Source: Alectoria sarmentosa
Taxonomy: Eukaryota; Ascomycota; Lecanoromycetes; Lecanorales; Parmeliaceae
Direction of reading: 5' to 3'
Assembly: GCA_009733775.1 (NCBI GenBank)
Contig: WOGZ01000114.1
Location: 1 to 64,000, forward strand
Length of the DNA: 64,000 nt
Numbering within the stretch: position 1 is the stretch's first letter; each line of letters opens with the position of its first letter. Below are positions 11,995 through 23,899 of this stretch, one piece after another. A program made the translations under genes and the position numbers. The notes beneath the pieces were generated by a model that saw nothing but the letters and a program-made list of their open reading frames with translations, made no database searches and was not told where the DNA came from.

Positions 11995-12479
11995 AACTTC
12001 TTCAATTTCGTATTTCATTATCGAATTAATTTTATAATGATGAGATATAATGAATAAAGAATCGTTATCGTTACGTACATTAACAAAATTAAATTCAATG
12101 TTTATAAAATGAAAATATATGTTTTTCATTTTTGATTCGAAAAGAAAATCACGATTTGATAACGATTTTCTTTTTCAAAGAAACGATTATTGTCTTAATT
12201 AATTTTGAAAAAATGATTTACTTTTTTTTTGCTCAAACGATTCGTCGAATACGCACATTATCTTATAACGTAAATTATATAAATATTGAAACATTTCGAC
12301 ATTTTGTGAAAATTATGTTTTTTTTAAAGAAATTAATGATCATTTTTTTCGAATTAAGGATATTCATCTTTATATAAAAGTTTATTTTGAAATTATTAAT
12401 AACGTGTATGTTTTTAATGAATTTAATCATATTTAATCGATTTTTTTTTCATCGATTTTCCTTTTATAAAGAAAAAAAA

Positions 12480-12842
12480 TGTGATTCATTCATTTATAAA
12501 ATGTTAATTAAAGCCTATTCCTCGCAGAGTGATTGCGAATTTATATCTTTTTATGATCAAAAAAAATATAAATCGTTTTAAAAACAATCTGTTATTCATA
12601 TTTATAAAACATCTTATATTTAAACAATTTGATTCAAAAAACGCATTTTTAAAAAAACTGAAAAGTTCGATTAAATAATGTCAAAAACAAAAAGACATTT
12701 CGTTTGAAAAAATAAAAGATGTTATTGATTTAATTAATTTCAATTTCTCAATAACAAACTCTTTTCTCAAAATCGATTTATATAATAATTTTTTGCTTTT
12801 CTATAATTTCTCAAATCTTATTATTTTTCGTCGATAAAATTT
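12480..12842 (+). pseudogene. Unrecognised coding relic, about 120 codons
   Basis: One + frame stays open with only two internal TAA codons (near 12506 and 12679) from about 12460 to TAA at about 12840. That is long for DNA this AT-rich. It includes a PIPRRVIANLYLFMI stretch, then Lys-rich and hydrophobic segments. No family match is offered. It may be part of an old transposon or a captured gene. Confidence 0.35.
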
Positions 12843-13599
12843 CGATCGAAAATATATATGTAAAAGATTATTAAAAGCAAATTTCTTTTAACATTTACGA
12901 TATATTAATTTTTCGCTTATTTTGTTAATCATAATATAATAAAAGATAATAACGAATTCAACGTTTATGTCGTTTTTAAATTTCGTTTTATTTTCATCTT
13001 TCGAAGACTTATTCTCATAAACATCGTGAAATTGTTTTTCATTATTTATATAATAAAAAAAAGGATTTACGAAATAATGAACATTTAAAATTTTTATAAT
13101 ATTTTTCGATATTATAATAAATATTTTTATTCGAAAATTCATTAAAATAGACTTTTTGTGGAGCGCGAATTACAAATATTTCATTAAATCTTTTTAAATT
13201 TTCATATTTTAAATTTCCGTATTTAAGATTTTCATATTTTTGATTATTATTATATTATTTTAAAGAATAAAATGATCATTCATTTCGATTCTCATAATTC
13301 GATCGATTCGAATATTATAATTAATTTGATTATGCATTTTCGATCGTGATCATAAACGATTGTTTAAATGTTGAAACATCATTTTTTAAAATAAATGAAT
13401 TTGATTAAAATTGTTTTTAAATTTAAATTTGAATCGACGATTATGTATAAAATGATATTTGATCGCCTTGATTTTATTAATAAAAAATATAAACTCGTTA
13501 ATCATAAAAAGAATATATAAAAAAGTTCGTATAATTTGAATATAACGGCGTCGATTGAAAAATACGCGATTTCGACATAAAAGATCGTGAAAAAAAAAA

Positions 13600-14200
13600 A
13601 CGGTTTATTCGTATATCTATTTTGTTTTTCTCTTGATGTTAATCTTTCCTTTTCGAATCGATTTCGATTATAATCATATTCACGTTCACGCTCTTTATTC
13701 TTCTCATAATCACGAATTTTCTTATAAATTTTTTTTTGTTGAGACTTCTTTTGTTGATAAATATGATATCACAATTTTTTGCGATTATCAAATTCTTTTA
13801 TAAATTGACGTAAAATAATATGAAAAATAAATAATGATATAAAAGCTTGAAATTTGACATTTAAATGATTTCAAACTTAAATAATTTAAGCATGTTCGTT
13901 CGTGATACTTATTTAAATTGTATATTTAAATACGTTTTAAACATAATTAATTGAATCTCGTCTATCATCAACGTTTATCATAATATAAATTTATTTAATA
14001 AGCTAATTCAATGTTGAGAACATCGAGATTTTGAATCTTTTTTTCAAATAAATGAATGTTTTTTTGAATTTCATTTACAATTGCATCATGACATTTTTTT
14101 CATCTTAAAAAAAAATGTTTAATCATCAAAAAAATGTCGTTTCACGAAAATAAATAAAAAGATTTGCTTATACGATATTTTCGTCTTTGATTATAACATA
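13600..14200 (-). pseudogene. Possible retrotransposon gag relic (non-family 1-3)
   Basis: A - frame reads VWNHLNVKFQAFISLFIFH then LRQFIKEFDNRKKLW-YHI (W inferred from TGA) and then a long charged stretch with KKIRDYEKNKERERE. The W-L-F-LP-LRQFI-W layout followed by a basic linker resembles the end of fungal LTR-retrotransposon gag proteins, but this is pattern resemblance only. It does not match the gag of families 1-3. No zinc knuckle was found after it. A poly-T run (antisense poly-A) at about 13590-13600 breaks the frame. Confidence 0.35.
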
Positions 14201-14863
14201 ATCTTTAATTCATCGATAAAAGAAATATATTTTTCGATATATGTTTTTTTAATTTATAAAGACAATGTTATTAATATCGTAAAATTCTTTTAAATTCGAA
14301 TAAAAGAATCTTAAATCGAAAACACGAAATTTATTTCCAAAAAAAATTTGATTTTTTTGAATTTATTCAAAAGATCTTTGAAATTTTTACGATTCGAAAG
14401 AATTTATTGAATCGAATATAAATTGAAAATTATTTAAGATAATTTACATAGCTTGCAACATTGTTCATCACATGATAAAATCTATTTTTAAAGAAATAAG
14501 AGATAAGAATTATTACGTTTTCGACTTTTGAAAAGATTGAAAAAATAAAGATTTAATCGTGTTTTCTTATTCGAAAATTCGATTGTTATCGAAATTGAAA
14601 AAATCGATATTAAAGCAATTACGAAACTCGTTAAAATCATTATTATTTTTAACCATTTTGTTAAAAATAACTCTTTTAAACGAAAAAAAAAAGAAATTTC
14701 AAATCGTTAAAAAATAAAGAAAATATAAAAGATGATTTGGATTTTCGAATTGCCAACAAAGAAAATGAAAAAATAAAACGTTTTAATATGAATATAAATT
14801 AACGTTATTTTTTTTTAAAAAAATCGAATTTTTCACATTAAAGATAATTATTTCGTTAAAATA

Positions 14864-14972
14864 AATAAATTCAAATATGAGATCGTAATTAAATAAATTC
14901 TCGAAAGTTTTTTCAATAAAGTGAATAAATTCAAATATAAAATCGTTATTAAATAAATTTTCAAAAATTCCT
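14864..14972. repeat. 60-bp tandem direct repeat, two copies
   Basis: AATAAATTCAAATAT recurs exactly 60 bp apart (14864 and 14924), with the following 45 bp also alike. On the - strand this gives a 20-residue repeat (FENLFN...FIFEFI) in an open frame at 14783-14986. Its function is unknown. Confidence 0.7.
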
Positions 14973-15674
14973 TCGCTCTTCGGCAAAGCGATTCTTTTTT
15001 AAATGATTATTTTGATAAATGAGATAATAAGAAAAATATAAGATGAAATAATAAAAGAAATATGAAACGTGAATCTCCTCGACGATGAATTTTATAATCG
15101 ACGAAAAACAAATGTGTTTTTGTTAAAAATAAAGAATGCAATTCGTAAATGAGATTTATTAATCATTTAATCAAAAAATCAAAAAGATAATTTAATTAAA
15201 TTAAATCGAACTCATACACGCTCGTCTTTGATAATGATTTTGATATTTTTAAAAATAAATAACGAACGGAAATTATTTCATATAATGTGATTTACAAATT
15301 AACGACTTTTTTCGTTCAACAAATTTATGTAAAAATGATTATTAACAAGAAATTTTTATAATTGAAAAGCAAGAATAATTGTCTCACGATTAACGAAATT
15401 AATGAAAAAAACCACTTTGAAAATTTCATTAATAAATCATATAAACTTTGATGTAATATTTCTGATATAAAAGTAATTTTTGTTAATGTGAAGTGAATTT
15501 TTAATGTGTAAAAAGAATTTTATTGATTGATATAAAGTAAACTTCTGATGATATTAAATATAACTTTAATGTTGTTATTAAATGTTACGTTTTTAAAAAA
15601 AAACATTTTTATAACAAAATTAAGAAGGAAAACGAATCACGAACGATAATAAATTGTGAATGTGATGATGATTA

Positions 15675-15743
15675 TTGAGGAAAGTTATCGAAAGAAAAAT
15701 CTGTTTTATAAACAAGCTTTCTGCCAAGCTAAGCTTTCCTCAA
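15675..15743. repeat. Hairpin with 10-bp perfect arms
   Basis: TTGAGGAAAG (15675-15684) pairs with CTTTCCTCAA (15734-15743) around a 49-bp loop that holds AAGCTT-type words. The stretch is less AT-biased than its flanks. It could be a small inverted-repeat element or an LTR end; no target duplication was confirmed. Confidence 0.5.
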
Positions 15744-16139
15744 CAATTTCATTATGTTAATAATTTAAACAATTATTATATAAAATTGAATGAAATTTAA
15801 TGAAAAGTTTCGCGATATAAGATAAAAATGATTTGAATAAAGCGACGCATTAAACGCATCGTTTTGAAGAATGAGAATTGATGACGATGACGAGTTGAAA
15901 ATTAATACGTTAATTTTAAAGGGATTTGTGAACTTTGCAATTGCAGAAGACTTAAATTTAAATAATTAAATGAATTCATTAACGTTCATTTTGTTTATAA
16001 ATAATTAATTTTCAACGACGAAAAACGTTATAAACGCCGAATTATTTCTTTTCACAATTGAATTAATTAACAATTATGAATTAAAAAAAAAGATCATTTT
16101 TTTTTCAAATCTTAAACGACTTTAAAAGATCGAATAATG

Positions 16140-17290
16140 TTTATTTAATAATAACATATAATAAATATAATCGTTTTCGTAATCGATAAAACTTCTTTTG
16201 ATAACGCGCTTTTGATTTTTCTTTTAATCAATAATAAATTTACGCAAAATAATAAAATTTAACGTTTTAATACGACGTATATGATTTAAACGAAATTTAT
16301 AATTTATGTAAATTTAATATAAAATGAATTTGCGTGATCGTATAAGATTTCGATTATAAAAATAATTGACGATCAATATAAGTTTTAATTAATATTTTCA
16401 ATCAAAATTAATGTTTTTAATAATAATGTTGATAATGTTAAAAAGCGTTTAATTAAATCGTTTAATGATTTTATTTTATTCGAGATTTTTAAAATGAATA
16501 GATTTTCACGTAATATCATAATCGACACGATGAATATCAAAATCAAAATCTTTATATTCGTTATCATAATCAATTCGAAAACGCTTAATAATAACACTAT
16601 TATATTAATTTTTAATTTAATAACGTTTAAAAATAAAAAAGATTTCGCTTTTATGCTCGATGATTTTAATTTCAAAATGTTTATTTTAATCATTATTAAT
16701 AAAGATAATAAAATATTTATTATTAAAACGATCGCGGAGAATAATAAGATCGTAAACATCGTTATGAATTAAATTTAAAGATCTTTTTTCAAAACGAATA
16801 TGAGATTTATATGACGTTTTTTACGCCTTTTTGATTGCGTATAAAAAATAAAACTTTTTATTAATGATAATTTTGATTAAATCGATGTTTTTGAACAACT
16901 TAATCAATTTATAAACGTTTTAATGTTTTAAATGATTCATATAAATATATCACAAATCGAGGATTTGATTATTAATTTTGCGCGACATAACTTCAAGATT
17001 TAAAGTCGAAAAAAAAATCGAAAAAAATTAACGAAGGAATAATATCATTTATAAAATTAAAATGTTTTTTATGCTTTAAAATGATATAAAGCATAACGAA
17101 TTTGATATCATATTGTTTAAACACAAATATAAACATTGAGAATTGTTTGAAAATAATCAAAATCTGATTGAACTTTCATAAACGTAAACAATAAAAATTG
17201 TTATTTTATAATCAAACAATGATATCACGATTATCAAATTCGATATTATTTTATATAAATTTCATTTGAATATAATTGCGCATCAATTAT
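16140..17290 (-). pseudogene. Integrase of element 3R (decayed)
   Basis: A - frame from about 17290 gives an H-x-N-x-x-HLNY pre-integrase segment. From 16781 downward comes LNLIHNDVYD (first Asp), KYFIIFINND (second Asp), EHKSEIFFIFK, and RFRIDYDNEY at 16554-16577, where DNEY replaces the family's DNGGEY (GG turned to AN). Further on, a LNHIRRIKTL then KR-IKRSFIDYEND segment matches the integrase C-terminal HLRxFG and GY blocks. Several in-frame stops fit C-to-T or G-to-A. Integrase normally inserts the cDNA with 5-bp staggering. Confidence 0.75.
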
Positions 17291-17292
17291 TT

Positions 17293-17523
17293 TTAAAAGA
17301 TTAAATTCAAAAATAAATTCAAGATATAAAAAACATTCGTAAAAATAAATTTCTTTTTTTGATTATCGATGATAATATTAATGCGTATTTTATCGATATT
17401 AATGAAAATGCGAGCGTTTTCAATATTTTTGATAAAATAAATATCGTTTAATTTGAGATCGAAAGCGCGATATTGCATAAAGCAATCTTTATTAAACGTG
17501 AAATGTTAAACATAAACACAATT
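17293..17523 (-). pseudogene. Protease of element 3R (decayed)
   Basis: The active-site motif at 17503-17523 reads N-C-V-Y-V-stop-H. The downstream part (17293-17478, open) ends with KKKFIFTNVFYILNLFLNLI, matching the copia pattern L-x-DVLYVP-x-L-x-x-NLI. Undoing likely transitions gives D-C-A-C-A-R-H, close to the pattern seen in family 1 and unlike the usual DSGAT/DSGCT. Confidence 0.65.
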
Positions 17524-19167
17524 CATCGCTCATCGCGAAAATAATAAATTATTTATTTCAATCGTGAAAATAATTATGATTTTCCTTTGATTGTCAAAAA
17601 ATTCGATAAAATTACGATTTTTATAATAACGTTTTTTGTTATTAAAAACATTCTTTCGATCGTTATTCTTTTTGTCTTTGAATTTATCATCATTATTATT
17701 ATTATCATTATTATCATTATTATCGTCATCTCTTTTATCGTTATCGTCGTCAAAATTGTTATTAAAATTATTTTAACGATTTTTATTAAAGAGTTGATCG
17801 CATTTTTCTTTAATATGATAATGTTTTTTGCAATGAATACAATATTTGACGAGCTTTTAAATGATTTTGCTATTAAAATCAAATATAATATTCTTTTAAA
17901 ATTCAATAATAATAATATATTTTGAAATTGAAACGATAAAACGAAAAAGACGTTAAGCGATAAATATAAAAATAAATTTTTAACGCTTAAAAGAGAGATT
18001 AATCACAATTTAAATAAATTAAATAATAATATATTTTAACGAATTAATTGTTTCGATATTAACATTACTTATAAATTTATAATTTTGAATATAATGAATG
18101 AAATAAACATTATTCGTTTTATTTAAATTCGTGTGAAAAAGAAAAATAAAGAAATTAATTTTCAATTTCAATTTAAATGATAAATTAATGATATTATTAT
18201 AAATGCTTTTAAAACGAACAATAAAATTAATTATATTTTTATATTAATCAAGATTCAATTTAAATAATTAATGATATAAGTTATTGAATATATCGAAGCC
18301 TTTAAATTTATTATCTTTATAAATGATATTTCATAAAATGTGCGCATTAACCTCGTTTTTATGATTCATAAACAAATTGTTTTCAAAATGATTCTTGATG
18401 ATATTGATATAAAGTTCATATCTCAAATTTCATTTGATTCGTTTTTTTTCGACGATATCGATTATTGTCGTGAACTCATTAAATGAAATGTTTTTAAAAA
18501 TGATAAATATAACGAAAATCTTATTTTGCTTCATTTTGATAAATTTGATAAAATGTTACGACGTAAAAAATTATTATATCTCTCGAAATTATATTTGAAA
18601 GTTTTCGAATTTTTTTAACTTTTTGATATAAAACGAAAAATCGTTATTAAATTTCACGTCGACGATTTCTTCGAACATTTTGATAATAATTTCGATATGT
18701 TATTAAGAATATAAAGAGTTTAAATATTGATAAGAGGATTGAATTTAATATATTAAATAATAATTTTAAAGAGATTTTCGTTATTAATTGATTCGAAGAA
18801 AAACTCATAAATAAAATTATCGAAAATTATAATGTTATCAGATAAATAAATAAATATATAATCGCGTTTTTTATTTTTCGAGCGCGTTTTAAATTGATGA
18901 TAAATTTTATTTAATGTTTAATTATAAAAAGAGAAATCGCGTTCGAAAATGCGTTTTATCGATCGAACTCTTTTGAATTGAGTTCGAAATTCTTTTCAAA
19001 AAATGTTTAAAAATATAAAAGACGTGAAAATGCGAAAACGTTTGAATTTATTTTGATTTATAAAAAAAGAAGTATATTTAAGACGTTTGAATTTGTTTCG
19101 ACGAGAAATGTGATTGATAAATATAATTAAATCTTTTAAGTCAGAATTAAAAAAAATCAAAGGTCTT
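17524..19167 (-). pseudogene. gag of element 3R, C-terminal part with intact zinc knuckle
   Basis: Contains CIHCKKHYHIKEKC at 17800-17841, a perfect CX2CX4HX4C knuckle and the only undamaged one in the window. An Asp/Asn-rich tail follows (17680-17790), encoded by a TTA/TCA-like simple repeat on the + strand. The - strand open stretch 18996-19167 (RPLIFFNSDLKDLIIFIN...) continues in frame across the 2R insertion into 26267-26440, which restores one N-terminal gag reading. Scattered stops make it inactive. Confidence 0.65.
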
Positions 19168-19280
19168 TGTGAAAATATGATGTAGAACACTTAGTTATAT
19201 TATTTTAAGAGTGCTATGAAGGAAAGTGCGACCTATGTTACGGGCGTATGCGCCCGAATCACGTGACCTGAATTTCGACA
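19168..19280 (-). repeat. 3' LTR of element 2R
   Basis: 113 bp, aligned to 26149-26261 without gaps; the visible differences are transitions. It is preceded, in element sense, by the purine tract GAAGGGGAA (19281-19289 on the opposite strand). Confidence 0.9.
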
Positions 19281-20361
19281 TTCCCCTTCGCACGTATATT
19301 TTTAGAAAAATCGAACGTCGAATAAGTAAGATGAATCGAGCGTTGAATAATTATAGTGAGCTTAGCGCCGGATAATTAGTGTGAAATCATTCTTATATAT
19401 TTCTTTTACCCTCTATGCGCTCGATAGAAACCCGAATTTTAAACATAAGATTCGAAACTCGCGATATTCAAAATCGGGTAAGAATAATGAAAATCCGAAA
19501 AAGGATGTGATCATCTTCTCATGAATCACCCCTATTTCATAAATCACCCCTACCCCTTATGCACCACTTCTCTCCCCCCTCATAAACATCCGAATTTCAA
19601 AAAACGAGATTCGAAATTCGTGATGTTCAAAGCCGGGTAAAAAGAGTGAAAATCGAAAATCTGAAAACGATTATGTCTTTTTGAACATATTCGTCACGGT
19701 GTTATATAAAAAAAATTCCATTTTTTGACGAAAAACCGTTTTTTGACAAATTTATTTTCAGTTCATCTGATGCATATCAAAAATCGATCAACACATGATC
19801 GATGAATATATGTGAGAGTTTATTTTCCGATTGAACGAAATATTCCGAATTGCATATGTATATACATGCATACGATCGATTATAAGACCCGTGAGGGTCG
19901 TTTCAAAATATTAATGCTTGACAATAGTGGTTGATAACGTGAATACGATGATTTTAAGAGCATAAGTTCGGTGATTTTAAGAGACATAAATATGATAGCC
20001 TTATGAGAATATTTAAGACATTTGACGAAAAAATGACGACAGCGACCTTTTGAGTGACGGCGTTAATTTCAAATTTGGATCGAATATAAAAATAAATCTT
20101 TTGAAAAGAGGCTCGCAAAGATTTTAATTATAATTACAATAACGATAAATTAATTCTTGATATAATGATGATATGGCGGAGTTTTAACACGTCAAGATTG
20201 ATATTGAGGTTTTGCGGGTGATTTCGGTTTCGGTCGATTATTTGATCGATTATTCGAAGTGTGGAAATTAATGAAATCGCTTCTTTGAAGTTAAGAACGT
20301 TGAATAATAATAACGATTTAAACGATTTAAGCGTCTTAAGCGTTTTCTTTGAAATAATGAT
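19281..20361 (-). other. 3' noncoding region of element 2R
   Basis: About 1.1 kb between the pol stop and the 3' LTR, less AT-biased than most of the window. A pair of ATCACCCCTA words sits at about 19525 and 19543, within C-rich text. Blocks here are shared with the 3' regions of family 1. Confidence 0.6.
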
Positions 20362-23300
20362 TCAGATAATCTTAAATGAATGATATGAGATTATTTTCAT
20401 TTTAAGGGCGTCGCGAAAGATAATAAACTTGTCGAGACATAAGGTTTTAATAAGATTATCGATTATTTGTTTGTTAATGAAAACATATTGAACATTTATA
20501 ATATCATTATTGACTTTTTCGCGCATAAAATGATGGGTGATATTAATGTGTTTAATGCGAGTATGAAATTGAGCGTTCTTTGCGAGGGCGATTGCGTCTT
20601 AATTGTTTTTAAAGATCATAATAATCTTAAGATTCGAATCGTTAAGTCGCAGAAATTGATTGAAAAGGTTTTTTAATCAAATAGCTTTTTTAGTAATTTA
20701 CATTTGATCGATATATTCTATCTCATAAGTGAATAATGTTATAATAATTTGACGTTTACTTGATCAATTAATAACGTCGTTATTTAAATTGAATAAATAA
20801 TCGAAAGTGAACTTTCGAATTAAGTTTTCAATTCAATTAGAATTAATATAATCAAATAAATCCTTCAGAGAGCCTTTATACACGAGTTCATAATATATTA
20901 TGTTTTTGAAATATCGAAAGATTCGAATAATCGTATTTTAATGCGCTGAAATAAGGTTAATTAAGTATCGATTGATCAAAGAAATAACATAAACGATATC
21001 AAGACGAGTTTTCAACATAACGTATATAAGAAAACTCACAGCGAATTGATATTTTTTATGAAACTTTTTAAAAACCACGTAACCCTTTTCGATAAACGTT
21101 AATTTACGATTAATTTCAAGTGATATATTAATAAGAATAAGATTTCAACATTTGAAATAATTGAGAAAACGTGTGATGTACGCTTTTTATTTCAAACGGA
21201 TAATGTCATTATAACGATTTCTTTTAACGATCATGCTCAAATAAAAGACGCATAATCTCAAATTTAACATATAAAATTTGACGTTTAAGACATCTTTGAT
21301 TCGTTTGATAACGACTTTATTGTGATTTATGATTAAAACATTATCGACGTAAAGCGTTATAATAATTTCTTTTTTGAGATTCATAAACACATTATTATTC
21401 GATTCGATGAGATTCAAATCGAGTTTTTTCATATAAGTCGAGAAATATTAATATTAAATTTTAAAAAATTGTTTTAAATCATAAAGGGTTTTATTTAATT
21501 TATAAACTTTAATATTATCTTTATTAAAGTCATCAAATTATTACACATAAATATTCTTTTAAACATTATCATAAAAAAAGACGATTTTAACGTTCATTTG
21601 TTTTACATCTCAATTTATAATCGTCGCAAACGCAAAAATCGTTTTATAATTCATAAACTTTATTATCGACGCGAAAGTGTTATAATAATCACGATTTTTT
21701 TGTTATTCGAATCTTCGAATAATTTAATGTGTTTTATAATGAATGACTTTTCTCTTAAGATCTCGTTTCACGATGTAAATTCAATAATCTCGAAAGATAT
21801 GAGCCCTTGAAAACGCCTGAACAAGATATCAAATGTTGTTATTTATAAAGGATTTATATTCATCTCGCATGTCAAGCTCTCAATTTATACGAAATATATC
21901 ATTACAAATCGCTTATTCATAGATTATAGATTCGAAAATGTTAAGTTTATTAATATGATTCATAAAAAGAGCAAAGACAACGAAAGCTTTCATTAATAAA
22001 TCAAACGATAAATCTCAAAAATTCGAAATAATGAGATCTTTATGATCATTAAGTATTTTTTAAATAATTTTATACTCGAGGTGTTCTCGCATAATTTTCA
22101 TTTTAATAAATTTTAAAAATATCGACGAAGGGGAAGTGACGATAGATTTGACGATTAATATAATAAATTTAATAGATATCATAAACATACGCATTATAAT
22201 AACGATAAAATGAAATCCCTAAAAACGATTAATGATTAACGATAAAATATTCGTTAATGATAATCGATTTGACGATTTAATCGAAATCACAGATTTAACG
22301 TTTAATAATATAATAATACGATGTTTATTTAATATCTTCTTCATAACGAATATTGATATGAAAAGACGTTAACGTTTATTTAAAGGCTTATAAGCCTCAA
22401 TTTTCTTTTCGGGATTTATGAAATGTGAACGTTTTTTAACGAAATGCACATCGTTAACGCGAATAACCTTTTTTTTGATTAAATTATAAAAATAAAAAAT
22501 GAATTCGTTTTCGTAATTTAAAAGAATACATTTCTCATTTTTATTTATAAGCTTCTTTTAAATACGTTTTAAAACATAAATGATGAAATTAATGATACGC
22601 AAATGAAAAAAAATAAGTTTACGATAATAAAAGGTTTCGAAAAATGTGATGATGATTTTGATGTTAAAAGAACGCATCGTCAAATAATTGATTATAATCA
22701 TTATTTCAAATTAAAAGAATTTATTAAGATTGAAATTTAATAAGATTGAATGAATCTTATTCATTAAAGTTTGATTAAATCGCTTAACGACTTTATTCAT
22801 TTCGAAATTATTTATAATAATGAATTTTTATTTAATGTTTATTTAAATGAGATATTTCAAAAAGACTTTATTAATGTATTCGTTTTCATTATCAAAACGA
22901 ATGCGATTGATTCGATAATCGCGAGATTTTAAATAAACTTTAAAACGCAAGAACATGATAAAAGTTTTATTTTTATAACGAATATAATAGATTTTAAAAT
23001 AACAAATGAAATCGTCTTTAAAGGTCATAAAGTATTTATAATCGTTAAAATCAATAAAAGTTAAAGGCTCAATAAGATCGTTATAAATAAATTCGTTTAA
23101 TAAGATATCAAGCGCTATGAGATTATTATGAAAAATAATCTTTTGATAATTTATAATATAACATTCGCAGGTGTATTTCTCGATAATATCTTTGAAAAAA
23201 TTCATATTTATAATAATATTGAAAAACTTATTAAGGTTTTATTGATTTAAATGGTTTATACGAACATGTTATAATTGATGAATCGAATTCGAAAAAACGT

Positions 23301-23700
23301 TATAAGCGATCAAGGCATTATTGTCTTTTCATAAATTTAAAAAAAACAAATCGCGATTTCGCGTATTGATTAACGTGATATTGTCTTAAATTAAAACATA
23401 ATTTTTCTTATAAAAGGCGATTTCAATGTCGATATTTAAGAGCTTTTTAATTGATAAAAGATTAACATTCATATCGAGCATGTGCAAAACATTAAAAATC
23501 GTTAAAATAACGCGTTTATTATTGATATTATAATCAAGATTAATAATATCATAAATAAAAGATTAAACTTTGATATTTTTAATGTTTTTGATAAATCGAG
23601 ATTAAATCTTGATATAAATAATGAATATCAAATAATCGATAAAGAAATGACGAATGTAATTAAAATTTATCATAACTCGAATATCGAGATTCATAAAGTT
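20362..23700 (-). pseudogene. pol of element 2R: protease, integrase, RT, RNase H
   Basis: Protease site N-F-N-Y-I-R-H at 23647-23667 (family DSGCTRH). Integrase is open for 120 codons at 22843-23205, with NDYKYFMTFKDDF (second Asp intact) and RIRFDNENEYINK (DNGGEY turned to DNENEY). Reverse transcriptase is open at 21187-21432 with NLKKEIIITLYVDNVLII, so YVDD reads YVDN. The RNase H C-terminus at 20362-20676 runs nearly open: DAIALAKNAQFHTRIKHINI then HHFMREKVNND...QYVFINKQIIDNLIK, ending at TGA 20362-20364. Most stops fit C-to-T or G-to-A. This is the best copy for rebuilding the family consensus by alignment. Confidence 0.85.
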
Positions 23701-23899
23701 AACGAATGATAAACGTTTATTTAAATTCGAATTTATTATCAAATTAATAAGATCCTCGTTCTGATTTGCTTAATTAATTACACTTAAAATGTTAAAATCA
23801 TTCGAAATGAGATTCGAATGACTTTAATCGTTTAATTCGTTTAAAAATGTTATATGAATATGAAGATAATCGTTCTTTTTTAAAACATACGTTATATTA

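Larger units (their letters stand above)
12000..16130. other. AT-rich decayed tract, mostly unassigned (right part)
   Basis: Continuation of 1603-4448 across the element 1A insertion. Apart from the relics listed separately, no domain could be named. Base composition is uneven: 15400-15950 keeps more C and G in non-CpG contexts than its surroundings, suggesting weaker mutation there. Confidence 0.5.

Noticed and set aside
17587..17925. Overlapping open frames on both strands, rich in Ile
   Set aside because: Produced by the TTA/TCA simple repeat that encodes the Asp/Asn-rich gag tail in the third - strand frame.
20467..20676. + strand open frame of 69 codons
   Set aside because: Antisense to the nearly open RNase H end of element 2R.
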